Of a stretch of DNA of 52,983 nucleotides, positions 1-8,037 are shown piece by piece. Every line of letters starts with the position of its first letter. The first letter of the stretch is position 1. Source of the DNA: an uncultured Thermoanaerobaculum sp. Lineage in GTDB: Bacteria; Acidobacteriota; Thermoanaerobaculia; Thermoanaerobaculales; Thermoanaerobaculaceae. The notes below the pieces were generated by a model, which worked only from the letters and a program-made list of their open reading frames with translations, had not been told where the DNA came from and did no database searches. A program made the position numbers and the translations under genes. Location: the NCBI GenBank assembly GCA_937934115.1, contig CALHAH010000046.1, positions 1-52,983 of the forward strand, given 5' to 3'.

Positions 1-137
1 TAGAGCTCCTCCAGGCTGACCCGCGCAAAGCCAAAGAGAAGCTGGGGTGGCGGCCCCGGGTTTCTTTCCCGGAACTGGTGCGCCTCATGGTTCAAGCCGA
101 CATCCAGGAACTCACCGAAAAACTCCAGGGGCGCTAA
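1..137 (+). CDS. GDP-mannose 4,6-dehydratase-like protein, C-terminal end only
   Basis: Only the last 44 codons or so are present; the gene begins before the window. The frame reads from base 3 to a TAA at 135-137. The visible tail has the pattern [12 protein letters not shown], then a valine-rich stretch and [13 protein letters not shown]. This matches the C-terminus usual in GDP-mannose 4,6-dehydratases (short-chain dehydrogenase/reductase superfamily), which make GDP-4-keto-6-deoxymannose for fucose, rhamnose or perosamine-type sugars. The polysaccharide genes that follow support the call. Another NDP-sugar epimerase or dehydratase of the same superfamily cannot be excluded from so short a piece. 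Confidence 0.6.
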   Translation, partial: ELLQADPRKAKEKLGWRPRVSFPELVRLMVQADIQELTEKLQGR

Positions 138-143
138 TTCACC

Positions 144-1466
144 ATGGTGGGGACTGGTCTTCGTGGTCCCGCACTAACGCAGAAAGCTGAGCCATCGGTA
201 AGAAAGCGCTTCTGGCCGGCGAAGCTATCGCCTACCTTCGTTAAGAACACGGCAGGCCTCTATTTGGATACGTTGACGAGTTACCTCTTCCCCCTCATCA
301 CGCTTCCCTACGTGGTGCGGGTCCTAGGTGCTCGGGGTTTTGGCCTGGTGGCCTTTGCTCAGTCATTCGTTAGCTACATCAACGTCATCGTGGATTTTGC
401 ATTGGCTTTGTCAGGCACTCGGGCGGCAGCGCAGTGCCTTCATAACCGGGTCCAAACGAGCCAGCTGCTAGCCGACGCCCTGGGTCTTCGCTTGGCTTTG
501 GCTTTCGGTCTTCTCCCAGGCGTCCTTCTGCTTTGCCACAGCGTCGCCGCCTTTCGGGAAGCTCGAGAAATAATTCTCATCCTTTACGCCACCGCCTTTG
601 CCACTGCGCTCAGCGCCACCTGGCTGTTTTTGGCATTCGAGGCGATGTGGCTTCTAGCCCGCATCAACCTCCTTATCAACTCTGCTGTCATCGTTGGCAT
701 TTTCCTATTAGTCCGCTCCCCAGAAGATACCGAAATTTATGCCGTCCTCCTTGCAGCAGGACCGGTAGCAGGGAGTCTCGTATCGCTCCTTTTGGCCTTC
801 CATCGGTTTTCATTGTCCCCCCTCGCTCCGAGACTTGCAGGTGTCTTGAGTACCGCCCGCCAAGGGGCCGCTCTTTTCCTCTCTCAAACTAGCATCGCCC
901 TGTACACCACTGGAAACTCTTTCCTTTTGGGGACCCTGGCCAGCAAAGAAGCTGTGGGCTATTTTGCCGCTGCGGACAAAGTAGTGCGTGCAGTTTTGCG
1001 TTTGGTTGCACCGCTTACCACCGCTATCTTTCCCCGCATGGTCAACGCCGCCCAGCGTTCTGGCGAAGAGCTCAGGGTAAAGGCCCGCAGGCTACTCTCG
1101 GTTTACGGCGCCTTAGGTGCGGGTCTCGCCCTGGCCCTGTGGCTGGCGGCACCCTGGGTGGTAGGGTTGTTTTTTGGGCCCACTTTTTTGGCTTCGGTTC
1201 CTGTCCTAAGAATTCTAAGCGCCATTGTATTTTTGATTGCTCTAAGTAACGTCCTAGGCCTTCACGTCTTGCTCCCCTCTGGTCGGGACCGCGCTTTTAC
1301 CGCAGCTACTTTAGCTGCGGGGTTATGGAACGTGCTCCTGGCTTGGCTTCTAGTCCCCCGCTGGCACGCCCTCGGCATGGCTTGGGCCGTAGTGGGGAGC
1401 GAAACGTTGGTAACCTTAATGATGGCTGCAGCGAGCTGGAAGCTCTTCGTTACCAAGGCAGGTTAG
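144..1466 (+). CDS. Wzx-type polysaccharide flippase (MATE/MOP superfamily)
   Basis: A 440-residue polytopic inner-membrane protein with about twelve hydrophobic segments. After a hydrophilic N-terminal stretch of about 33 residues comes the family opening, with the core LPYVVRVLGARGFG followed by an F-A-Q-S-F block. This is characteristic of oligosaccharide flippases that move undecaprenyl-linked repeat units across the inner membrane. The ATG lies 6 nt after the dehydratase stop and no strong ribosome-binding site is visible, so translation is probably coupled. The N-terminal extension is longer than usual, so a later start is possible. Neighbouring glycosyltransferases and a UGM-like flavoprotein fit O-antigen or exopolysaccharide assembly. 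The exported glycan is unknown. Confidence 0.85.
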   Translation: MVGTGLRGPALTQKAEPSVRKRFWPAKLSPTFVKNTAGLYLDTLTSYLFPLITLPYVVRVLGARGFGLVAFAQSFVSYINVIVDFALALSGTRAAAQCLHNRVQTSQLLADALGLRLALAFGLLPGVLLLCHSVAAFREAREIILILYATAFATALSATWLFLAFEAMWLLARINLLINSAVIVGIFLLVRSPEDTEIYAVLLAAGPVAGSLVSLLLAFHRFSLSPLAPRLAGVLSTARQGAALFLSQTSIALYTTGNSFLLGTLASKEAVGYFAAADKVVRAVLRLVAPLTTAIFPRMVNAAQRSGEELRVKARRLLSVYGALGAGLALALWLAAPWVVGLFFGPTFLASVPVLRILSAIVFLIALSNVLGLHVLLPSGRDRAFTAATLAAGLWNVLLAWLLVPRWHALGMAWAVVGSETLVTLMMAAASWKLFVTKAG

Positions 1467-1467
1467 G

Positions 1468-2823
1468 ATGGAGGGCATGTTGCACGGTAAAGAAGAAACT
1501 GTGATTCTGGGCGGTGGGGTAACGGGTTTAGCTGCCGGGATAGCCTCCCAAGGCCTTGTCCTAGAAGCCGAAGAAACTCCCGGTGGCATTTGCGCCAGTT
1601 ACTATGTGGGAGCTCGCTCCGGCAAAATTTACCTACAGACCCCTGGTCATGAGCCGGCTTTTCGCTTCGAAAGAGGAGGAGGCCACTGGATATTTGGAGG
1701 AGATCCCGCGGTGTTACACCTGATCTCTCAGGTTTCTCCGTGCCAGCGCTATACCCGCAATTCAGCTGTCTACTTTCCCCAGTGGGATCTGTACGTGCCT
1801 TTCCCACTGCAGAACCACCTGGCGTTCTTACCCAAAGAAGTGGCAACAAAAGCCCTTGCGGAAATGGTAGCGAGAACTGGACAGCTGGCTGAAAACACCA
1901 CCATGGATCAGTGGTTGGCGTCATCTTTTGGACCTACACTTTGTGAGCTTTTCTTTTTTCCCTTTCACGAGCTTTACACTGCCGGCCTCTACCGCGCTAT
2001 TGCCCCTCAAGATCCTTACAAGACACCGTTTCAGATTACGAGCGTCATTCGCGGGGCCCTAGGACTGCACCAACCCATGGGTTACAACCAGACCTTTCTC
2101 TACCCCGAGAAGGGACTTGACCACTTAGTACGTGGTTTGGCCAGTGGTTGCCGTTTGCGGCTTAGCTCCCCCGTTTCAGCAATTGATGCTTGGGAGAAGA
2201 CCGTATTCCTCGAAGACGGAACGGCGATTCCATATCAGCATCTCATAAGCACCCTTCCCCTCGACAAAACGCTCGCCTTGGCCAGACTTACCCCGGCCAG
2301 TCGGCCTGACCCCGCAACCGCGGTGCTGGTGGTCAACGTGGGCGGAGTTCCGGGTAAGCACTGCCCACCGTATCACTGGGTCTACTTCCCACACTCCCAC
2401 TCCGGCTTTCACCGCATAGGCTTTTATAGCAACGTAGTAAGTCACTTTCTCCCCGAAGGGAACAGGAAGAAATTCGTAAGCATGTACATCGAGCGCTCGT
2501 TTTTACCGGGCGATTTACCACAGGGCGAGACGCTAGCAGCAACCGTTCAGGCGGTCATCCAAGAGGCAACAGACCTGGGCTTCCTCAAGGAACCCGTGGC
2601 CATCCACTGGAATACGATCTCCACTGCTTACACTTGGCGTTGGCCGCGGTCACCATGGCAGCAGGAAGCCCAAAACCTCCTTTTGGAAAACGGCATCATT
2701 CCTGCAGGACGCTTTGGCCGCTGGACGTTCCAGGGAATCGCCGAGTCCATATCGCAGGGGCTCTTCATTGGCGCGCTCAGTGCCGGGTTGGACCGGTTGT
2801 TAAAGAATAATCGGCAGCTGTAA
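1468..2823 (+). CDS. FAD-dependent oxidoreductase, amine-oxidase / UDP-galactopyranose-mutase-like
   Basis: 451 residues. The N-terminus has a dinucleotide-binding motif, ILGGGVTGLAAG (about residues 13-24), then an acidic strand end and a GG motif (EETPGGIC), as in FAD-binding NAD(P)-Rossmann proteins of the amine-oxidase and protoporphyrinogen-oxidase group. Internal blocks such as VPFPLQNHLAFLP and WVYFPHSHSGFHRIGFY resemble the UDP-galactopyranose mutase family, with its P-F/L-Q-N and F-x-R motifs. It may isomerise or oxidise an activated sugar for the neighbouring glycan pathway, but the substrate is not evident. It starts 1 nt after the flippase stop, so the two are co-transcribed. An alternative ATG at 1477 has a purine-rich GGAGGG too close to serve as a site. 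Its last 47 bp overlap tail-to-tail with the convergent minus-strand gene. Confidence 0.7.
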   Translation: MEGMLHGKEETVILGGGVTGLAAGIASQGLVLEAEETPGGICASYYVGARSGKIYLQTPGHEPAFRFERGGGHWIFGGDPAVLHLISQVSPCQRYTRNSAVYFPQWDLYVPFPLQNHLAFLPKEVATKALAEMVARTGQLAENTTMDQWLASSFGPTLCELFFFPFHELYTAGLYRAIAPQDPYKTPFQITSVIRGALGLHQPMGYNQTFLYPEKGLDHLVRGLASGCRLRLSSPVSAIDAWEKTVFLEDGTAIPYQHLISTLPLDKTLALARLTPASRPDPATAVLVVNVGGVPGKHCPPYHWVYFPHSHSGFHRIGFYSNVVSHFLPEGNRKKFVSMYIERSFLPGDLPQGETLAATVQAVIQEATDLGFLKEPVAIHWNTISTAYTWRWPRSPWQQEAQNLLLENGIIPAGRFGRWTFQGIAESISQGLFIGALSAGLDRLLKNNRQL

Positions 2824-4792
2824 AACGTGGCGGAAAAAAACTCCCCCAATTGTCCTGGTGAAGCCAATAGGAGAGCTGTTCTTCTCGAAACCGGGTGAGG
2901 CGCGGAACCAACGCTTGGATCACCTCTGGGTATTTCTCCCAGAGGTTGTTGCTCTCTTCTGGATCCATCTCCAAGTGATAGAGCTCGCGCTTCTCTTCTG
3001 GCCAACGGGTCAGCAAAACCTTCCAGGGCCAGGCTACCATTCCGTCCTGTAGGACGAAACCGTAGGAATGCAAAAACACTTCCGGCCGTGGATGGGGTTT
3101 CAAAAAAGGCGACACTCCCTGAAAATCACGGGGAGGCACAACTCCCAAAAGATCCATGATCCCCGGGACGAGGTCAATGAGATTCACCGGGTGTTCGGGA
3201 GCCGCCACGTTTATTCCGCGCGGAAGCTTCATTACCACAAGCGTCCGCACGCATTCCTCGTACATCGGTCCAGAATGATTCCCAAACCCATGTTCATAGA
3301 AAGCTTCCCCGTTGTCGCCCGCCACTACAAAGAAGCAGTTTTCCCAAAGCCCACGCCTTGCGAGCTCCTGCGAAAACTCCGCAAGCAAGCGGTCTACGTT
3401 CAACACCGCGTTCAAATAACGGTTTCTCACAACCTCTTTTTTTTCTTTTGGCCACGTATAATAGACCGCGGGAAAATCAATCTCATCTGGTTGCAAAGGG
3501 CGAAGGGGCCTCGGTGGATACACATAGTGAAAGTGAGTATTCTGTAAGTTTAGGCCTAAAAAGAAGGGTCCTTGGGCACCGTGGGAATCAATCCACTTCA
3601 AAGCTACGCGCAAAGTTTCACTATCTTCAATTTTCCCAGCGGTAGCTATCCCCTTCTTGATTAAGCCCACCAAACCGGGAAGGTCATCCCAGTTTTCCCA
3701 AGTAGTTCCCTCAAAGTCTTCAGAATGGAAAAAGTAGTCCACCTCTGGGACCTTAAGCCACGAAATCATATTCCCCCACTTTTCATTTTGTGAGGAAATA
3801 TACGCAGTTTTATAACCTAAAGCCTTAAAAGCAGCAAAGGCAGAAAGCCCCCGCCTAGGATCATCGGCGCGCCAAACCATTCGCGTTCCCGACAGCAGAG
3901 GGTAGCGGGAATACCAAACACTAAGGTCCGAGTAATCCGAATGAGTAGCAGGCGTATAAGCCTTCTCTAGCAAAACCCCCTCTTGAGACATCCTTTTTAA
4001 AAAAGGGACGAACTGGGGATACTGCTTTAGCAAATCCCAGCGAAGGCTTTCAACGAGTACGACAATAACCGGAAATTTTTTCTCAGGGAGCTGTAATTCA
4101 CGTCCCCTCGTAGCTTTTGCGACCCAATGGGGGTACTTTCGGATGCTAGCCGGCGAACGGTCCACATCTCGAGGCCCCGGAAGCACCGCGCCCCAAGTAC
4201 TCTTTGGCCAGGTCCCCTGCAGATACCCGCAAAACCAATGAGTAATTCCAAGGCACAGAAAAATAGCGCCGAACGCTAGCCATCCACCGTTACGATTCTG
4301 CGGTGGAGCGAAACGTCTAACTGCTAGTACGAGGGTTAAACACCCCGCCAGTAGGCAGCAAACAAAGGCGAAAACAGCTGTTGGCGCAGTTTGTAACAAA
4401 TGCAGCAGTACTCTAAGGGCATTTTCCGCCCCGAAGCGAACATGGTCGTAGCGCACAAAATGACCAACCTTTTTAAAGCCCCAGAATGCGAGGCTCAGAG
4501 GAAGCACAACAACAGCAAGGAAAAAAGCCGCAAGAAAAAGGCGCCAACGCGTTGGGGATGGGCTTTTGGCTTGCGAGCTTAGGCCTGCGAGGCCAAGGGC
4601 AACCCACAAAGTTACCAGCCACCAGGGGGCCGTGGTGACCAGAAGCTGATGGTTTGGAGAAAGATCCCACACGCGAAGGGATGCCCAGCCCTCGGTAAGA
4701 AGGCCTTCCACGGCTGACAGTATCAACGCCGGAAGTAGCGCGGAAAATAGCGTCCTGTTGTGGGAGACGCGGAAGATCATAGGTGTAGTCAC
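2777..4792 (-). CDS. Membrane-anchored phosphoglycerol/phosphoethanolamine transferase-like enzyme (alkaline phosphatase superfamily)
   Basis: 671 residues. The first 200 or so contain about five hydrophobic segments. The rest is a periplasmic alkaline-phosphatase/sulfatase-fold domain beginning VIVVLVESLRWD (a metal ligand in the ESxRxD region) and including GDNGEAFYEHG and NHSGPMYEECVRT. The usual sulfatase C/S-x-P-x-R formylglycine motif is absent. At the nucleophile position the sequence reads PATHSDYS, as in LTA-synthase and phosphoethanolamine-transferase relatives that use threonine. Transfer of a phospho-headgroup to lipid A, O-antigen or another glycan is therefore more likely than sulfate hydrolysis; this is an inference. 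The start is GTG 4792, with ATG 4780 as alternative. It lies antisense within a plus-strand glycan locus and overlaps the flavoprotein gene tail-to-tail. Confidence 0.7.
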   Translation of the reverse strand: MTTPMIFRVSHNRTLFSALLPALILSAVEGLLTEGWASLRVWDLSPNHQLLVTTAPWWLVTLWVALGLAGLSSQAKSPSPTRWRLFLAAFFLAVVVLPLSLAFWGFKKVGHFVRYDHVRFGAENALRVLLHLLQTAPTAVFAFVCCLLAGCLTLVLAVRRFAPPQNRNGGWLAFGAIFLCLGITHWFCGYLQGTWPKSTWGAVLPGPRDVDRSPASIRKYPHWVAKATRGRELQLPEKKFPVIVVLVESLRWDLLKQYPQFVPFLKRMSQEGVLLEKAYTPATHSDYSDLSVWYSRYPLLSGTRMVWRADDPRRGLSAFAAFKALGYKTAYISSQNEKWGNMISWLKVPEVDYFFHSEDFEGTTWENWDDLPGLVGLIKKGIATAGKIEDSETLRVALKWIDSHGAQGPFFLGLNLQNTHFHYVYPPRPLRPLQPDEIDFPAVYYTWPKEKKEVVRNRYLNAVLNVDRLLAEFSQELARRGLWENCFFVVAGDNGEAFYEHGFGNHSGPMYEECVRTLVVMKLPRGINVAAPEHPVNLIDLVPGIMDLLGVVPPRDFQGVSPFLKPHPRPEVFLHSYGFVLQDGMVAWPWKVLLTRWPEEKRELYHLEMDPEESNNLWEKYPEVIQALVPRLTRFREEQLSYWLHQDNWGSFFPPRFTAADYSLTTGPTRH

Positions 4793-4803
4793 GCCCAGCG
4801 CTT

Positions 4804-4822
4804 AGTGTATCCTAATTCCTGT
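4804..4822. promoter_or_regulatory. Divergent promoter region between the transferase and GT2 genes
   Basis: Only 30 bp separate GTG 4792 (minus) from ATG 4823 (plus). A -10-like TATCCT lies at 4808-4813, nine nt before ATG 4823. On the other strand TACACT (4809-4804) lies 11 nt before GTG 4792. No ribosome-binding site is seen before ATG 4823, so its transcript would be leaderless or nearly so. The call rests on pattern only, because no convincing -35 box is visible. Confidence 0.35.
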
Positions 4823-5803
4823 ATGGCGAGAAGCGACGCTCAAGGAGGTCACCCAGAGCCTTTTTGGTCGGTCATGATTCCGGCTTACAACTGCGCTCGC
4901 TTCCTCGCTGAGACGCTGGCAAGCGTACTTATGCAGGATCCTGGACCAGAAAACATGCAGATTGCTGTTGTGGATGACTGTTCCAGTGATGACCCGAAAT
5001 CAGTGGTCACAAAAGTGGGCAAAGGACGCGTGGAGTTTTACCGCAACGAGAGGAACTTGGGAGCCCCAGCCACGTTCAACCGTTGCATTCAGTACGCCCG
5101 CGGTCAATGGATCCACATCCTCCACGGCGATGACTTGGTCCGTGCCGGCTTTTACCAAAAATTTCGGTTGGTGGCCGAAAGCCACCCGGAGCTTGGCGCC
5201 ATTTTTTGTCGCTGCATTGTGGTTAATGAGCGGGGGCACTGGCTCGAAATTTCACCCTTGGAAGCCGAAGCCCCTGGCGTTATTGCTGACTTTTTGAGGC
5301 GAATTGCAGTTGCAAACCGCATTATGACTCCGGCAGTGGTGGTTTCACGAAAGGCCTATGACAGACTGGGCGGCTTTAACACAGATTTGATTCACACCGC
5401 CGACTGGGACATGTGGAAGCGAATTGCGTGTTCGTTTCCCATCTGGTTTGAACCAGAGCCGCTAGCCTGTTGGCGCCTCCACGGGAGCAATGACACCCTG
5501 CGCCTTGTTTCCGCTGGAACCAACCTCCATGACCTCAAGAAAGCCATCGCAACCGCGCGGACCTATCTCCCTTCCCCCCATGCCAAGGTTTGGACGCGAC
5601 GGTCGCGGGCGGTTCACGCTCAGGCTGCCCTCCAAACCGCCCGAGCTATGCTCGCAGAAGGTTCCTTTCGTGGAGCGTGGTCTCAGATGCGCGGAGCTTT
5701 AGCTTTGGACCCCACTCCTCGCACCGCGTTGCTTGCGTTGGTCATGATAGCCTCCAGCGCTTTTCGCACGCTGGTACCAGCAGGCTACCGAGATGCTTCG
5801 TAA
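4823..5803 (+). CDS. Glycosyltransferase family 2
   Basis: 326 residues from ATG 4823; the frame is open back to 4760, but the longer N-terminus has no family similarity. It has a GT-A fold: SVMIPAYNCARFL at the nucleotide-binding start, VVDDCSSDD, and HGDDL as the metal-binding DxD region, followed by an acceptor-domain tryptophan motif (TADWDMWKRI). Such enzymes transfer a sugar from an NDP-sugar to a lipid-linked acceptor on the cytoplasmic face of the membrane. It has a C-terminal helical tail and no transmembrane segment. It is the first gene of a plus-strand trio with two further glycosyltransferases. Donor and acceptor cannot be told from sequence. Confidence 0.85.
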   Translation: MARSDAQGGHPEPFWSVMIPAYNCARFLAETLASVLMQDPGPENMQIAVVDDCSSDDPKSVVTKVGKGRVEFYRNERNLGAPATFNRCIQYARGQWIHILHGDDLVRAGFYQKFRLVAESHPELGAIFCRCIVVNERGHWLEISPLEAEAPGVIADFLRRIAVANRIMTPAVVVSRKAYDRLGGFNTDLIHTADWDMWKRIACSFPIWFEPEPLACWRLHGSNDTLRLVSAGTNLHDLKKAIATARTYLPSPHAKVWTRRSRAVHAQAALQTARAMLAEGSFRGAWSQMRGALALDPTPRTALLALVMIASSAFRTLVPAGYRDAS

Positions 5804-5851
5804 AAGAAGTGGTTCAGCTTTTGCGAAACCCCCTCAAAAGCGGAGAGCGCC

Positions 5852-6844
5852 ATGACTCTGTCACCTGGCGCTCCTCTAGTAAGCGTGATCATGGCCACCC
5901 ACAACCGGGCGCAGTGGTTGCCCGACGCCGTCTCTTCAGCCTTAGGGCAGGACCTCCAGCAGATCGAGGTACTGGTAGTAGCTGACGGTTGCACCGACGA
6001 GACCCCTGACTTGCTTTCGGCTTGGAGCCAGCAGGACCCCAGGATTCGCGTTTTTTTCCAGGAGCGAAAAGGACTGGCGCGAGCTCGCAATTTGGCCTTG
6101 GCTCACGCGCGGGCACCTTGGGTGGCTTTTTTGGACGACGACGACCTTTGGGATTCAAGTGCCTTGCGCATCTTGCTCGAACATGCCAAAGGCCAAGAAG
6201 CTGTAGGCTGTCTTGCTTGGACATTTCAAAGCGAAGATCCTGGTCTGACACCGGCCAAGCTTTGCACTGAACCGCAGAAGTACCGCCTCAGCCCTTGGCC
6301 TGCCCATCCCGTCCCCAAGAGTGTAGGCGTGTCATTTATGCTTTTGCAGCCGCCCTTTTTTATCAACGCCGCGCTCTTTTCTCGAGACGTACTTTTGACC
6401 GTGGGGGGATTCCCGGAACAATGGCCGGCAGCCGACGACTACGGGTTGTGGCTCCGGTTAGTTGGCCGTCGACCTATCCCAGCCGTTTCTTATCGCCTGG
6501 CGTTTGTTCGGAGACATGCCCAGCAAGACACGGCACAAATAGGCCGGCACACCGCTGCTTGCTACCAAATCATTGAGGATTTTCTTCGTACCCAGCCTGT
6601 ACCTCCCGAGCTTTCGAAAAAGCATTTGCACCAACGGCTGGGAGGCCTTGCCCGGGTCACCGCAGTGGCAGAGCTCAAAGCCGGCCACAAAGCTAACGCT
6701 CGGCGCTGGCTCTGGAAGGCGCTGCGCCACCAAAGTGCCCATCCCAAACTTTGGCTTGGCCTCATGGCCACCTTCCTACCCCTGCGGCTTTTTTCTCTTC
6801 TTTTGAGGATCCACAAGCTCGGCACCCAGCGGCAAAGGATCTGA
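5852..6844 (+). CDS. Glycosyltransferase family 2
   Basis: 330 residues. The N-terminal GT-A domain shows VSVIMATHNRAQWL, VVADGCTDETPD, an RKGLARARNLAL helix and the metal-binding block FLDDDDLWD. The C-terminal part has a WPAADDYGLWLRL motif, as in the ED-Y region of the family, and ends in a basic amphipathic tail that could touch the membrane. A GGAG sequence precedes ATG 5852 at normal spacing. The gene starts 48 nt after the previous glycosyltransferase, so they probably share an mRNA. Its role is presumably one sugar-transfer step in building the repeat unit exported by the flippase. Specificity is unknown. Confidence 0.85.
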   Translation: MTLSPGAPLVSVIMATHNRAQWLPDAVSSALGQDLQQIEVLVVADGCTDETPDLLSAWSQQDPRIRVFFQERKGLARARNLALAHARAPWVAFLDDDDLWDSSALRILLEHAKGQEAVGCLAWTFQSEDPGLTPAKLCTEPQKYRLSPWPAHPVPKSVGVSFMLLQPPFFINAALFSRDVLLTVGGFPEQWPAADDYGLWLRLVGRRPIPAVSYRLAFVRRHAQQDTAQIGRHTAACYQIIEDFLRTQPVPPELSKKHLHQRLGGLARVTAVAELKAGHKANARRWLWKALRHQSAHPKLWLGLMATFLPLRLFSLLLRIHKLGTQRQRI

Positions 6845-6846
6845 CC

Positions 6847-8007
6847 GTGAACAGCAAAACCCAACGTCCGCGGGTCGCTTTAGATCTCCTGCCCCTGCAA
6901 ACCGGCTCGGCCTACCAGGGGATTGGTCGCTACGTGCGGGAGCTGGGGAGGGCTTTGCTTGAGGTTGGTACGGTAAAGGACCTGGAGCTTTGGGGGCTCC
7001 ATTTGCAAGACAGCAGAGTCAAGGCCGACCCGTTGCAGCAAGCCCTGAATGAGGCGAAACGCCTTCCCTCCAAGCCCAACTGGCGCCAGCTCACCAAGCT
7101 CATGGCGGCGGCGCAGCAGGCAGGATGCGCGATGCTACACATCCTGGAACCTTGGCCGCTGCCCCCGCCTCCCGGGTTGCCGATCGTCGCCACTTGCCAT
7201 GATGTCGTCCGCTTGCAGCTCCCCCACCTTTACTCCCGGCGTATCCCCCAGCTGCGTAAAGGGCTGGCTTGGGTGAGTCTCTGGCTTTACCTCCGGCGAG
7301 CCTCGGCGGTCATTGCCGATAGCTACGCTACTGCCAAGCAAGTTACCACAAGGCTTTGGTTCCCGCGCCCGCGCATTCACGTGGCGTACCCGGGTATCGA
7401 TCCCGTCCGTTTCCACCCCCACGCTGCAGCGGAGGAAGCAGAAGCCCTCAGCCACACCCTTGGTCTTCAGCCCGGTTACGTTCTTTTTGTGGGCACCGGG
7501 GACCCTCGCAAGTCCTTGCCGCAACTCATTGCCAGTTTGGCCGAAGCAAAGCTTGGCAGGCCCCTAGTGCTTGTAGGAAAAATCCACCCCCAGCAAGAAG
7601 CCGCGGTGGCGCACACGCTGGCGCGAGTCCCGCCTGAAACAACTAGAATCCTTGGCTTCGTGCCGGACGAGCTCCTCCCGGTTCTCTACCGCCACTGTTC
7701 GGCCTTTGTCTTTCCTTCCTTGGCCGAAGGCTTTGGCTTGCCGGTGGTGGAAGCCATGGCCTGTGGGGCACCAGTGGTTGCCTTTGCGGATGAAGCCGTT
7801 GCGGAGGTGTCCGGTGCTGCGGCCTTGTTGGTACCCGTTGGCGATTTTTTCCAGTTAGCCTGTGCCCTGCGAGACGTTGTCACCAACCTGAACCTGCAAC
7901 GCAGGCTTCGGGAGGCAGGGCTGATTCGGGCGCAAGCGTTCCGCTGGGAGGCAACAGCAGAGAGAGTGTTCCAGGTCTACACTCAGGTTCTGCAAAAAAA
8001 CCGTTAG
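6847..8007 (+). CDS. Glycosyltransferase family 4
   Basis: 386 residues from GTG 6847. This start is 2 nt after the stop of the previous gene and gives an N-terminus (VALDLLPLQTG, then GIGRYVRELGRAL) typical of GT4. The open frame extends upstream, but only inside the preceding gene. GT-B fold: an N-terminal Rossmann domain, then the family signature LFVGTGDPRKSLPQLI, FVPDELLPVLY, and the E-x7-E motif region FPSLAEGFGLPVVEAMACG, which binds the nucleotide-sugar phosphate. It is a retaining, mannosyl-transferase-like enzyme by family. It is the last gene of the polysaccharide group on this strand, and the mannose-type donor would fit the dehydratase gene at the window start. Confidence 0.88.
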   Translation: MNSKTQRPRVALDLLPLQTGSAYQGIGRYVRELGRALLEVGTVKDLELWGLHLQDSRVKADPLQQALNEAKRLPSKPNWRQLTKLMAAAQQAGCAMLHILEPWPLPPPPGLPIVATCHDVVRLQLPHLYSRRIPQLRKGLAWVSLWLYLRRASAVIADSYATAKQVTTRLWFPRPRIHVAYPGIDPVRFHPHAAAEEAEALSHTLGLQPGYVLFVGTGDPRKSLPQLIASLAEAKLGRPLVLVGKIHPQQEAAVAHTLARVPPETTRILGFVPDELLPVLYRHCSAFVFPSLAEGFGLPVVEAMACGAPVVAFADEAVAEVSGAAALLVPVGDFFQLACALRDVVTNLNLQRRLREAGLIRAQAFRWEATAERVFQVYTQVLQKNR

Positions 8008-8037
8008 CTTACGTTACGATTCCCGCTGGAGGTGGAA

